From positions 124,001-188,000 of the forward strand of contig NZ_LWCS01000021.1 of the NCBI RefSeq assembly GCF_001650495.1: a stretch of DNA of 64,000 nt, written 5' to 3'. This DNA comes from Mycolicibacterium iranicum. Lineage in GTDB: Bacteria > Actinomycetota > Actinomycetes > Mycobacteriales > Mycobacteriaceae. The position numbers were made by a program, and so were the translations under genes. The notes under the pieces were generated by a model that made no database searches, had not been told where the DNA came from, and saw only the letters and a program-made list of their open reading frames with translations. Shown one piece after another: positions 55,840-64,000 of the stretch; position 1 is the first letter of the stretch, and every line of letters starts with the position of its first letter.

Positions 55840-57033
55840 TTGAGTAAGAACCTTGGGCGGCCGTTGGCAGGACTCGGGCTGGTGATCGGGCTCGTGCTCA
55901 TCCTCGCGGTGTCGATCGGCTTGTTCGCAGGCAAGTTCACCGAAACCGTTCCGGTCACGGTGATCTCGGACCGGGCTGGCCTCGTGATGAACCCAGAGGC
56001 CAAGGTCAAAATGCGTGGCGTCCAGGTGGGCACCGTCAAATCAATCGCTTACCTACCCGATGGCAAGGCGCAGTTGCAGCTGGACATCGACCCGTCGCAG
56101 ATGCACCTCATCCCCGGCAACGTCAACGTCGATATCGCGTCGTCGACCGTGTTCGGCGCCAAGTTCGTCCAGCTCGAGGCGCCGCAGAATCCGACCGGTG
56201 AGCTCAAGCGTGGTCAGGTGCTCGAAGGCGATCACGTCACCGTCGAGATCAACACCGTGTTCCAGCAGCTCGTCGCAGTGCTCGACAGTGTCGACCCCAC
56301 CAAGCTGAACGAAACCCTCGGCGCGATCTCGCAGGCATTCAACGGCCGCGGTGAGAAGTTCGGTCAGACTCTGTCGGACTTCAATGCGCTCCTGGCCAAG
56401 ATCGAGCCGAGCCTGCCCAACCTGTCCCACGACATCGAGGCCGCGGTCCCCGCGCTGCAGGCATACGCAGACGCCGGTCCCGATCTGGTATCGACGGTGG
56501 AAAACACCACGACGCTGGGTAATTCGATCGTCGACGAGCAGGACAACCTCGACCAGTTCCTCATCAGTTCCATCGGGCTGGCCGACCTCGGCAACGAGGT
56601 CGTCGGCGGCAACCGTGAAGCCCTGACCTTCGTGCTCGACAAGCTCGAACCCACCACCGGTCTGCTGAATCTGTACAAGAAGTCGCTGTGGTGCGGCATC
56701 GGCGGCCTCGTGCCGTTCGCGAAGTCGCCACCACAGTTCTCGGGCATCTTCGTGTCGGCGGGCCTGACGCTGGGCGTGGAGCGGTACCGCTATCCGGGCG
56801 ATCTGCCGAAGGTGGCCGCCAAGAGCGGCGGCCGCGACTACTGCACGGAACTGGGCCTGCCCGAGATGCCGGCCGAGTTCATCCCGCCCCTGATCGTCGG
56901 CGATGTCGGGTCCAACCCCGCCCAGTACGGCAATCAGGGCATCCTGCTGAACTCGGAAGGCTTGAAGAACTGGCTGTTCGGCCCCCTCGACGGGCCGCCG
57001 CGCAACACCGCGCAGATCGGAATGCCGGGATGA
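55840..57033 (+). CDS. mceA: MceA-type lipid-binding protein
   Basis: A 397-residue Mce protein starting at a TTG with GGAGG just upstream. One N-terminal membrane segment (LAGLGLVIGLVLILAVSIGLF) is followed by the MCE domain with KMRGVQVGTVKSI, then a long helical region that, in relatives, builds the periplasmic tunnel. Two Cys near the C-terminus (SLWCGIGG, DYCTELG) are usual. It is the first of six subunits of a hetero-hexameric needle that carries lipids across the periplasm. Confidence 0.94.
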   Translation: MSKNLGRPLAGLGLVIGLVLILAVSIGLFAGKFTETVPVTVISDRAGLVMNPEAKVKMRGVQVGTVKSIAYLPDGKAQLQLDIDPSQMHLIPGNVNVDIASSTVFGAKFVQLEAPQNPTGELKRGQVLEGDHVTVEINTVFQQLVAVLDSVDPTKLNETLGAISQAFNGRGEKFGQTLSDFNALLAKIEPSLPNLSHDIEAAVPALQAYADAGPDLVSTVENTTTLGNSIVDEQDNLDQFLISSIGLADLGNEVVGGNREALTFVLDKLEPTTGLLNLYKKSLWCGIGGLVPFAKSPPQFSGIFVSAGLTLGVERYRYPGDLPKVAAKSGGRDYCTELGLPEMPAEFIPPLIVGDVGSNPAQYGNQGILLNSEGLKNWLFGPLDGPPRNTAQIGMPG

Positions 57034-58055
57034 CGCGCTCCGTTTCGACCCTCATCAAGTTCGCGATCTTCGGACTTGTCATGGCGCTGCTGACGGCCTT
57101 CCTGTTCCTGGTGTTCAGTGACACGAGAACCGGTGCGGCCAACGAGTACACCGCGGTCTTCAAGGACGCTTCCCGACTGAAGTCGGGGGATACCGTCCGC
57201 ATCGCCGGTATTCGTGTGGGCACCGTCAAAGACGTGGAGTTGCAGGCCGACAGGTCGGTGCTCGTCACGTTCGACGCCGACAAGACCACGGTGCTGACCA
57301 CAGGCACCCAGGCCGCGATCCGCTACCTCAACCTCGTCGGCGATCGCTACCTGGAGCTGGTCGACACACCCGACTCCACGCAGATCGTCCCGGCGGGCGG
57401 CCAGATCCCCGAAGACCGGACCGCTCCCGCGCTCGACCTCGACGTACTGCTGGGAGGGCTCAAACCGGTCATCCAGGGCCTCAACCCCGAAGACGTGAAC
57501 GGGTTGACGACGTCTTTGATCCAGATTCTCCAGGGCCAGGGCGGGACGCTGGACTCGCTGTTCTCCAAGACGTCCTCGTTCAGCAATTCGTTGGCCGACA
57601 ACAACCAGATCATCGAGGAACTGATCGTCGATCTCCGTACGGTGCTCGACACCCTGGCCGAAGACGGTGACGAATTCTCCGGAGCCATCGACAAATTGGA
57701 ACAGCTCGTCAGCGGGCTCTCGGCCGACCGCGACCCGATCGGCACCGCCATCACGTCGCTGGACAACGGCACGGCGTCGTTGGCAGACCTGCTCGGCCGG
57801 GGCCGGGCGCCGTTGGCCAACACCGTCGACGAGCTGAACAGGCTGGCCCCGCTGGTCGACAACGATCTCGATCGCCTCGACGCGACACTTCAGCGTCTCC
57901 CCGAGATCTACCGAAAGCTCGCGCGCGTCGGTTCGTACGGCGCATGGTTCCCGTACTACATCTGCGGCATCTCCTTCCGCGCCAGTGATCTTGAGGGACG
58001 CACGGTCGTCTTCCCCTGGATCAAGCAAGAAGAGGGAAGGTGCGTGGACGAGTAA
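57030..58055 (+). CDS. mceB: MceB-type protein
   Basis: A 341-residue Mce protein. An N-terminal membrane segment (LIKFAIFGLVMALLTAFLFL) leads into the MCE domain with RIAGIRVGTVKDV and RYLNLVGDRYLEL. The helical C-terminal region ends with the two-Cys segment YICGIS and GRCVDE. The ATG overlaps the mceA stop, and its last base is shared with the mceC start codon. Confidence 0.94.
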   Translation: MTRSVSTLIKFAIFGLVMALLTAFLFLVFSDTRTGAANEYTAVFKDASRLKSGDTVRIAGIRVGTVKDVELQADRSVLVTFDADKTTVLTTGTQAAIRYLNLVGDRYLELVDTPDSTQIVPAGGQIPEDRTAPALDLDVLLGGLKPVIQGLNPEDVNGLTTSLIQILQGQGGTLDSLFSKTSSFSNSLADNNQIIEELIVDLRTVLDTLAEDGDEFSGAIDKLEQLVSGLSADRDPIGTAITSLDNGTASLADLLGRGRAPLANTVDELNRLAPLVDNDLDRLDATLQRLPEIYRKLARVGSYGAWFPYYICGISFRASDLEGRTVVFPWIKQEEGRCVDE

Positions 58056-59158
58056 TGCTGAAATACCGCGGTTCTCAACTGGCCAGGGCAGGCTTCATCG
58101 GCGTTGTCCTGATCATCCTCGTCATTGCCGTCGGGCTGCAGCCCGAACGCCTGCTGCAATGGGCCACCGCCGTGCGCTACCAGGCGCTGTTCACCGAAGC
58201 GGGTGGTCTCACCGTCGGCAACGACGTCACCGTATCCGGCATCAAGGTCGGGACGGTGTCGTCGATCGAACTCGACAACGGCGACGCGCTGGTCGGATTC
58301 ACCATCGACGGCAAGTACGCGCTCGGCTCGGACACGACCGCTCACATCCGCACCGGCACACTGCTGGGTGAGCGGGTGCTCGCGCTGGACTCGGCGGGCA
58401 CCGGGACGCTCGATCGCCAACAGCCGATACCGGCCAGCCGGACGTCGTCGCCTTACTCGCTGACCGACGCTGTCAGCGAGCTGACCGCCAACACCGCCGA
58501 CACCGATACCGAGTCGCTGAACCAGTCACTCGACACGCTGTCGGCGACGTTGGATCAGATTGCGCCGCAACTGGGTCCGACGTTCGACGGCCTGTCGCGG
58601 CTGTCCCAGTCCCTCAACAGCCGCAACGAGAGCCTTGCGGAGTTGCTTCGGACGGCGGGCGAGGTGACGGGGATCTTCTCCGAGCGCAGCAGACAGGTCA
58701 ACGCGCTGATCCTCAACGCCAACGATCTGCTCGCGGTGCTCAATGAACGGCGTTACGCCATCACGAGCCTGCTCGCCAACATCTCGGCGGTGTCCCAGCA
58801 ATTGTCGGGCTTGGTCGCCGACAACGAGGCCGAGCTGGCTCCGGCGCTGGAGCGGCTCAACAACGTGACCCGGATGCTGGAACGCAACCGCGACAACCTT
58901 GCCAAGATGCTTCCGGGTGCGGCGAAGTACTACCTCACGCAGGGCGAGATCGTCTCCAACGGTGCGTATTACAACGCGCTGATCCCGAACATCCAACCCT
59001 CGCAGCTGTTGCAGCCGTTCCTGGAATACGCGTTCGGCTTCCGCCGCGGTGTCGAACAGGGACAGCCGCCGGACAACGCCGGACCGCGGGCCGAACTTCC
59101 GTTCCCCGTCAACAGCCTTCCGCAGCCTGGAGATCTCCCCAATGATGGCAACCCGTAA
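58055..59158 (+). CDS. mceC: MceC-type protein
   Basis: A 367-residue Mce protein starting at an ATG that shares one base with the mceB stop. Membrane segment AGFIGVVLIILVIAVGL, MCE motif TVSGIKVGTVSSI, then a long coiled-coil-like helical region (LSQSLNSRNESLAELLRTAG). MceD starts 17 bases before its end. Confidence 0.93.
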   Translation: MLKYRGSQLARAGFIGVVLIILVIAVGLQPERLLQWATAVRYQALFTEAGGLTVGNDVTVSGIKVGTVSSIELDNGDALVGFTIDGKYALGSDTTAHIRTGTLLGERVLALDSAGTGTLDRQQPIPASRTSSPYSLTDAVSELTANTADTDTESLNQSLDTLSATLDQIAPQLGPTFDGLSRLSQSLNSRNESLAELLRTAGEVTGIFSERSRQVNALILNANDLLAVLNERRYAITSLLANISAVSQQLSGLVADNEAELAPALERLNNVTRMLERNRDNLAKMLPGAAKYYLTQGEIVSNGAYYNALIPNIQPSQLLQPFLEYAFGFRRGVEQGQPPDNAGPRAELPFPVNSLPQPGDLPNDGNP

Positions 59159-60632
59159 GCGACTGGTGGCCGGCACGGCGATCCTGCTGGCCATTCTCCT
59201 GATCGCCGGCGCGGCATTCCTCGTCCGGCAGGTGTTCCTCGGGCCGAAGACCATCACGGCATACTTCCCGACGGCGACCGCGATCTATCCGGGCGACGAG
59301 GTCCGGGTGTCGGGCGTCAAGGTCGGCACGATCGACAAGATCGAGCCGGAGGGCACGCTGGCGAAGATGACGCTCAAGGTCGACCGGGGTGTACCCGTCC
59401 CCGCCGACGCCAAAGCCGTCATCGTGGCGCAGAACCTGGTGGCCGCACGCTATGTCCAGCTGACACCGGCCTACCGTGAAGGAGCGGGTCCGACCATGGA
59501 CGACGGCGCCTCCATCCCGGAGACCCGCACCGCCGTCCCCGTCGAATGGGACGAGGTCAAGACCCAATTGATGCGTCTGTCCGAAGAACTGGGACCGCAG
59601 ACCGGTGTCGACGGAACGTCGATCTCCAGGTTCGTCGACAGCGCCGCGAACGCGATGGAGGGCAACGGCGAGAAGCTCCGCGAGACACTGCGTCAACTCT
59701 CCGGAGTGGCAAGGATTTTCGCCGAAGGCAGCGGCAACATCGTCGACATCATCAAGAACCTGCAGGTGTTCGTGTCCGCGCTGCGCGACAGCAAGGAACA
59801 GATCGTGATGTTCCAGAACCGCCTGGCCACGCTGACCAGCGTGGTGAACGACAACAGATCCGACCTCGACGCCGCGCTGACCGACCTGTCGTTCGCCATC
59901 GGCGAAGTACAGCGGTTCGTCGTCGGCAGCAGGGACCAGACCACAGAGCAGGTCCGCAGCCTCGGTCAGGTGATGCAGGTTCTCGCCGACAACAAGCTGG
60001 CACTGGAGAACGTCCTGCACATCACGCCCAACGCGATCGCCAACTTCGAGAACATCTACTACCCGAACGGTGGATCGGTCACCGGCGCGTTCTCCGTGTC
60101 GAACTTCTCCAATCCGGTGTGGTTCGTGTGCGGCCTCATCGGTGCTGTCGCCAACACGACCGCGCCCGAGACCGCCAAGCTCTGCGCGCAATACCTCGGT
60201 CCTGCGTTGCGCTCGATCCCCATACACAACCTGCCCTTCCCGATCAACGCCTACCTGCGGCCGGCGGTGAGTCCCGAGCGGACGATCTACACCGATCCCA
60301 AGCTCGCGCCGGGTGGAGCCGGCCCGGGCGACCCGCCCGAAATACCGCCCACCGTCTCGGCATACACGGGAGCCGGCGACATCCCGCCGCCGCCGGGATG
60401 GGGCGCGCCGCCCGGCCCTCCTGGCATCTACCAGCCCGACGACGACGCACCCGCCACCCCGTCACCGGCGCTCTACCCGGGGGCGCCGCTGCCGGGTCCG
60501 CCCAACGTCCTGTCGAACATCCCTGCGCAGCCCCAGCCGCAGACGGTCGAGGGACTGCTGTTGCCCCCCACCCCGGCAGCACCGGCGCCCAGTGGTCCTC
60601 TGCTGCCCGCCGAAGGGATGCCGGCGTCATGA
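59142..60632 (+). CDS. mceD: MceD-type protein with proline-rich tail
   Basis: A 496-residue Mce protein. The ATG at 59142 (or 59145) follows CTGGAGAT. Membrane segment TAILLAILLIAGAAFLV, MCE motif RVSGVKVGTIDKI, a helical region, two Cys (WFVCGLIG, KLCAQYL), and a tail of about 110 residues very rich in Pro, Gly and Ala (PPPPGWGAPPGPPG). Such tails occur in MceD of other mycobacteria and may cross the cell wall. Confidence 0.94.
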   Translation: MMATRKRLVAGTAILLAILLIAGAAFLVRQVFLGPKTITAYFPTATAIYPGDEVRVSGVKVGTIDKIEPEGTLAKMTLKVDRGVPVPADAKAVIVAQNLVAARYVQLTPAYREGAGPTMDDGASIPETRTAVPVEWDEVKTQLMRLSEELGPQTGVDGTSISRFVDSAANAMEGNGEKLRETLRQLSGVARIFAEGSGNIVDIIKNLQVFVSALRDSKEQIVMFQNRLATLTSVVNDNRSDLDAALTDLSFAIGEVQRFVVGSRDQTTEQVRSLGQVMQVLADNKLALENVLHITPNAIANFENIYYPNGGSVTGAFSVSNFSNPVWFVCGLIGAVANTTAPETAKLCAQYLGPALRSIPIHNLPFPINAYLRPAVSPERTIYTDPKLAPGGAGPGDPPEIPPTVSAYTGAGDIPPPPGWGAPPGPPGIYQPDDDAPATPSPALYPGAPLPGPPNVLSNIPAQPQPQTVEGLLLPPTPAAPAPSGPLLPAEGMPAS

Positions 60633-61960
60633 TCTCCGGAGCGAAGTCGTTGACGATCGTGGGTTGCGCCGCAGCGCTGACGCTTTCGGGCTGCGCGTTC
60701 GAAGGTGTGAACTCGCTGCCGTTGCCGGGTGCGGTAGGACGCGGGGGAGACGCGATCACCTACCACGTGCAGGTGCCGAACGTCGCGACACTCGAGTCGA
60801 ATTCGCCGGTCATGATCGACGACGTGGTCGTGGGCAGCGTCGGCAAGATGACCGTGCAGAACTGGCACGCCGACGTCGAGATCTCCGTCAAGCCCGACGT
60901 CGTGATTCCTGCCAACGCCGTGGCGACTGTCGGACAGACCAGCCTGCTGGGGTCGATGCACCTGTCACTGAACCCGCCGCTGGGCGAGGCGCCGACTGGC
61001 AAGCTGCAACCGGGAAGCACGTTGCCCCTGAACTCGTCGTCGACGTATCCGACCACCGAGCAGACCCTGTCGTCGTTGTCGACGGTTGCCAACGGAGGCG
61101 GTCTCGGCCAGATCGGCGACGTCATCCACAACTTGAACACCGCGCTGTCGGGACGGGAGCCCGAGGTTCGCGAACTGCTCACCAGACTCGACAACTTTGT
61201 CGGTGTGCTGGCAGAGCAGCGGGAGAACATCATCGCCTCCATTCAGCAGTTGCGCAGGGTTGCAGGCACATTCGCCAACCAGCGGGAGGTGATCGACCGC
61301 GCGCTCAAAGAGATACCGCCCGCCATCGACGTGTTGATCAAGGAGCGCCCGAACTTCACCACAGCGCTGGAACGACTCGGAACGTTCAGTGACACTGCCA
61401 CCCAGCTCGTCAACGACGCCGGCGACGACCTCGTCAAGAACCTGGAGAATCTTGGTCCCGTCCTCGGTGCGCTCGCCGACATCGGCCCCGACCTCAACGA
61501 GGCCGTGCTGTGGGCGAGCGCGTTCCCGTACGGTCCGACGTTCGCCGACCGCATCACCAAGGGCGACTTCATCAATCTGTACGCGATCTTCGACATCACT
61601 TACCCGCGACTGAAGAAGACGCTGCTCGCCGGAACACGGTGGGGTGACCAGAACGCCAAACTGATTCCGGCCCCCGGTGATCCGTACTACCTGAACTACG
61701 CGTACAACCCGCTGAACTTCGGCGTCGCGCCGCCTCCGGAAGCGCCTGTGGCGCCCGCGGCGGAGGGCGCCGCGCCGCCGCCGGCTCCCGTCATCCCCGC
61801 CGAGCCGATTCTGCCGGTGGTGCCGCCGCCTCCCGCGGCACCGTGGCTTCCCCAGGCGCAGCCGCTCAGCGGCAACCAGATCTTCGCCGGTCCTTACGGG
61901 GGCCAGACACCACCGCCCGCCGCCCCGCCCGCACCTGCGACACCTGGAGGAGGTGGCTGA
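60629..61960 (+). CDS. mceE: MceE-type lipoprotein with proline-rich tail
   Basis: A 443-residue Mce lipoprotein: the signal peptide ends in the lipobox LSGC (ALTLSGCAFEG), the usual feature of MceE (Lpr) subunits. The MCE domain has MIDDVVVGSVGKM and PLNSSSTYPTTEQTLSSLS. The last 75 residues are Pro/Ala-rich (PPPAAPWLPQAQPL). It overlaps mceD by four bases and shares a base with the mceF start codon. Confidence 0.94.
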   Translation: MISGAKSLTIVGCAAALTLSGCAFEGVNSLPLPGAVGRGGDAITYHVQVPNVATLESNSPVMIDDVVVGSVGKMTVQNWHADVEISVKPDVVIPANAVATVGQTSLLGSMHLSLNPPLGEAPTGKLQPGSTLPLNSSSTYPTTEQTLSSLSTVANGGGLGQIGDVIHNLNTALSGREPEVRELLTRLDNFVGVLAEQRENIIASIQQLRRVAGTFANQREVIDRALKEIPPAIDVLIKERPNFTTALERLGTFSDTATQLVNDAGDDLVKNLENLGPVLGALADIGPDLNEAVLWASAFPYGPTFADRITKGDFINLYAIFDITYPRLKKTLLAGTRWGDQNAKLIPAPGDPYYLNYAYNPLNFGVAPPPEAPVAPAAEGAAPPPAPVIPAEPILPVVPPPPAAPWLPQAQPLSGNQIFAGPYGGQTPPPAAPPAPATPGGGG

Positions 61961-63651
61961 TGCTCACCCGCTTCGTCCGGAATCAGCTGATCATCTTCAC
62001 GATTGCATCAATCGTCGGCGTGTCGGTGATGCTGTTCGCCTACATGCAGGTGCCCACGCTGCTGGGTGTCGGCCGGTTGACGGTCACGATGGAGCTGCCC
62101 GAGTCGGGCGGGCTCTACCGGTTCAGCAACGTGACGTACCGCGGCGTCCAGGTGGGCAAGGTCACCGGGGTGGCCCTCACCGAGACAGGTGCGGAAGCCA
62201 CACTGTCCCTTGAGACCTCGCCGAAGATCCCGGCGAATCTCCGTGCGGAGGTTCGCAGTGTGTCGGCAGTCGGCGAACAGTACGTCGACCTGCTCCCGGA
62301 GACCGACGACGGGCCCTACCTGGAGGACGGATCGCGCATCCCCGTCACCGCGACCAGTGTCCCGCAACAGGTCGGCCCGATGCTCGACCAGCTCAGTGCG
62401 TTGGTCGACAGCCTGCCGAAGGAGCGCATCCCGGACCTGCTGGACGAGACCTTCAAGGCGTTCAACGGCGCGGGACCTGATTTCGGGTCACTGCTCGATT
62501 CAGCCTCGCAGATCACCGCGGATGCCAACGGTGTCTCCGACCAATTCCGTTCGCTGATCGACGACAGCCGCCCGCTGATCGACTCCCAGGCCGAAACCAC
62601 CGACGCGATCCGGACGTGGGCCCGGAGCCTCAACGGGATCTCGGCGCAGGTGGTGCAGAACGACCCGCAGGTTCGTGCGCTCCTGCAGCAGGGCCCCGGG
62701 TTTGCGCAGGAGGTCAGCACACTCCTCAACCAGCTCAAGCCGACGCTGCCTATTCTGCTGGCGAACCTCAGCACCGTGGGACAAACGCTGCTCACCTACA
62801 ATCCGGCGATCGAACAGCTGCTGGTGCTGTTCCCCGGAATCATCGCGGCCCAACAGTCTTTCGGCCTCCCCCAGAACAGCCCGACCGGTCTGCCGATGGG
62901 CGACTTCGCGTTGACGATCAGCGATCCGAACCCGTGCACCGTCGGATTCCTGCCGTCCACGCAGTGGCGTTCCCCGGAGGACGAGACGACGATCGACACC
63001 CCGGACGGCCTGTATTGCAAGCTGCCGCAGGACTCACCGATGAACGTCCGCGGCGCGCGCAACTACCCGTGCATCGAGCACCCCGGCAAGCGTGCCCCCA
63101 CTGTCGAACTCTGCAACGACCCACGAGGATTCGTTCCGACGGCTATCCGCAACCACATCACCGGGCCGTACCCGTTCGACCCGAACCTGGTCTCCCAGGG
63201 CGTTCCGATCGATTCGTTCGTCGAGGGCCCGGACCGGATCTACACGCCGGTCGAGGGCACACCGCTGCCGCCCGGCGCCGTACGGGCTGGCACCCCACCC
63301 GTGTCGCCGCCCGGTGCCCCGCCGTTCCCGGTGGGCGCCCCCGCCCCGATGTTTCCCGGTGCACCGCCACCGGCGCAGCCGCCGATCCTTCCGCCGGCGC
63401 CGATGCCGGCCGGGCAGGGGCCGCTGCTGCCGGGTCAGGCTGTCCCCGTGGCACCCGCACCCACCAACGGCGCTGTCCCCGCGGCACCAAGTGCGTTCGG
63501 CGGCAATGAGTCCGCCGTGCCGACCGTCGGCACGGCGCAGTACAACCCGCAGACAGGGGAGTATCTCGCACCCGACGGAACGATGCACCAGGTGACGAAT
63601 GTCGCGGCTGGGTCAGCCCCCAAGTCGTGGCAGGATCTACTGCCGATGTGA
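61960..63651 (+). CDS. mceF: MceF-type protein with proline-rich tail
   Basis: A 563-residue Mce protein. GGAGGAGGTGG precedes the ATG. Membrane segment LIIFTIASIVGVSVMLFAY, MCE motif TYRGVQVGKVTGV, SAVGEQYVDLLP, a helical region, then a Cys-containing part (PNPCTVGF, LYCKLP, YPCIEHPG, LCNDPRG) and a long Pro-rich tail (PPGAPPFPVGAPAPMFPG). The last residues KSWQDLLP are typical of MceF. It ends the operon and faces a convergent gene. Confidence 0.94.
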   Translation: MLTRFVRNQLIIFTIASIVGVSVMLFAYMQVPTLLGVGRLTVTMELPESGGLYRFSNVTYRGVQVGKVTGVALTETGAEATLSLETSPKIPANLRAEVRSVSAVGEQYVDLLPETDDGPYLEDGSRIPVTATSVPQQVGPMLDQLSALVDSLPKERIPDLLDETFKAFNGAGPDFGSLLDSASQITADANGVSDQFRSLIDDSRPLIDSQAETTDAIRTWARSLNGISAQVVQNDPQVRALLQQGPGFAQEVSTLLNQLKPTLPILLANLSTVGQTLLTYNPAIEQLLVLFPGIIAAQQSFGLPQNSPTGLPMGDFALTISDPNPCTVGFLPSTQWRSPEDETTIDTPDGLYCKLPQDSPMNVRGARNYPCIEHPGKRAPTVELCNDPRGFVPTAIRNHITGPYPFDPNLVSQGVPIDSFVEGPDRIYTPVEGTPLPPGAVRAGTPPVSPPGAPPFPVGAPAPMFPGAPPPAQPPILPPAPMPAGQGPLLPGQAVPVAPAPTNGAVPAAPSAFGGNESAVPTVGTAQYNPQTGEYLAPDGTMHQVTNVAAGSAPKSWQDLLPM

Positions 63652-63676
63652 GGGCCAAGCAATCTCGGCCGACTGA

Positions 63677-63691
63677 GAGCCGTTGCGGCTC
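63677..63691. terminator. Stem-loop at the end of the mce operon
   Basis: GAGCC (63677-63681) and GGCTC (63687-63691) pair around five bases. The element lies between mceF and the convergent gene and touches the latter's stop codon. Confidence 0.35.
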
Positions 63692-64000
63692 AGGAGATCC
63701 TGTCCATCCGCACCGGCAGCTCGATCACCTTGGACTTGTTCACGCCGCAGGCGCCGCTGTCGCTCTTGGTGATGTTGCGGCCCGCCAGTGTCGCCAGGTT
63801 CCGCTTGATCCGCTGCTGCGTCGGCGGGTCGACGCCCCACAGCTGGAATTTCTGGTAACCGGTCGCGAAAGTTCCGTTGGGACAGGGCATCCAATTCGGA
63901 ACGACATGTTCGACGAAGTAGAAGTCGTCGAGCCGCAACGATCCGGTCCACCCGAGTGAACTCTTCACCTCGCCAGTGCACTCGATCGGGCTCAGGCACG
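63690..64000 (-). CDS. Probable exported Cys-containing protein, 5' part cut by window
   Basis: The minus-strand frame is open to the window edge, giving at least 102 residues with no start seen. It begins, in the window, with LSPIECTGEV and goes on with SSLGWTGSLRLDDFYFVEH, PNWMPCPNGTFATGYQKFQL and SGACGVNKSKVIELP. Three or more Cys and the aromatic, beta-rich character resemble secreted mycobacterial proteins such as the one at 45067, though homology between them is not certain. A GTG at 63968 could be an internal start, but coding continues upstream of it, so the gene is taken as truncated. Function unknown. Confidence 0.65.
   Translation of the reverse strand, partial: CLSPIECTGEVKSSLGWTGSLRLDDFYFVEHVVPNWMPCPNGTFATGYQKFQLWGVDPPTQQRIKRNLATLAGRNITKSDSGACGVNKSKVIELPVRMDRIS

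Noticed and set aside
1..64000. Insertion sequences, integrases, tRNA-linked attachment sites or CRISPR arrays
   Set aside because: No transposase, recombinase, tRNA or regularly spaced repeat was found on either strand, and base and codon use look uniform.

Overview
The window reads as chromosomal DNA of a fast-growing, environmental Mycobacterium (Mycolicibacterium type). It has high GC, dense head-to-tail operons with 4-bp ATGA/GTGA overlaps, many GTG starts, a complete yrbE-mce transporter operon, a mycofactocin-type dehydrogenase, several P450 and 3Fe-4S ferredoxin pairs, and no insertion sequence, tRNA, rRNA or CRISPR. It is almost wholly catabolic. No stretch longer than 300 bases lacks a gene; the longest gaps (48821-49104, 38245-38508, 5079-5281) hold divergent promoters with candidate operators.

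Region 1 (1-5078): the 5' part of an AveC-family membrane protein, a divergent TetR regulator with a 26-bp inverted repeat between them, a GAF-EAL cyclic-di-GMP phosphodiesterase, and an aldehyde dehydrogenase-SDR pair. Region 2 (5.1-15.5 kb): two paralogous Rieske oxygenase alpha subunits, each followed by a small protein of unknown family, sharing one KshB-like reductase. With them are an amidohydrolase without its HxH motif, a MarR regulator, an SDR, a TauD-type dioxygenase and a CMD-family protein. A P450-ferredoxin-DUF1330 operon follows. Region 3 (15.7-25.5 kb): a TetR-controlled cluster that should take up shikimate/quinate and convert it through protocatechuate to 3-oxoadipyl-CoA (shikimate dehydrogenase, MHS transporter, pcaHG, pcaB, pcaL, pcaIJ, fused 3-dehydroshikimate dehydratase). 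The final thiolase is not here.

Region 4 (25.6-34.1 kb, minus strand): an operon that starts with an orphan NuoF-like flavoprotein and a ferredoxin, continues with a DUF35-aldolase fusion, a hydrolase and two 3-hydroxyisobutyrate-dehydrogenase-like enzymes, and ends with P450-ferredoxin-P450. Region 5 (34.7-45.0 kb): a minus-strand amidohydrolase pair, Rieske ferredoxin and hydrolase, divergent from two acyl-CoA dehydrogenases, an F420-type LLM enzyme, a sulfotransferase, a TIM-barrel protein and a DUF1214-like protein. Region 6 (45.1-48.8 kb, minus strand): SDR, mycofactocin-type SDR, ferredoxin, P450 and an exported protein. Region 7 (49.1-63.65 kb): aldehyde dehydrogenase, CoA transferase, degenerate HMG-CoA-synthase/OB-fold protein and thiolase, running without a gap into yrbEA, yrbEB and mceA-F, then a convergent, cut exported-protein gene.

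The whole suggests import of hydrophobic, sterol- or terpenoid-like molecules by Mce, oxidation by P450 and Rieske enzymes, and CoA-dependent breakdown. A palindrome of the form AGAA-N5-TTCT recurs at the promoters of three separate operon groups (13.7, 38.4 and 48.9-49.05 kb), so these may form one regulon. A different palindrome (CAAGTACTTG) lies in the Rieske-cluster promoters. Substrates are inferred, not shown.
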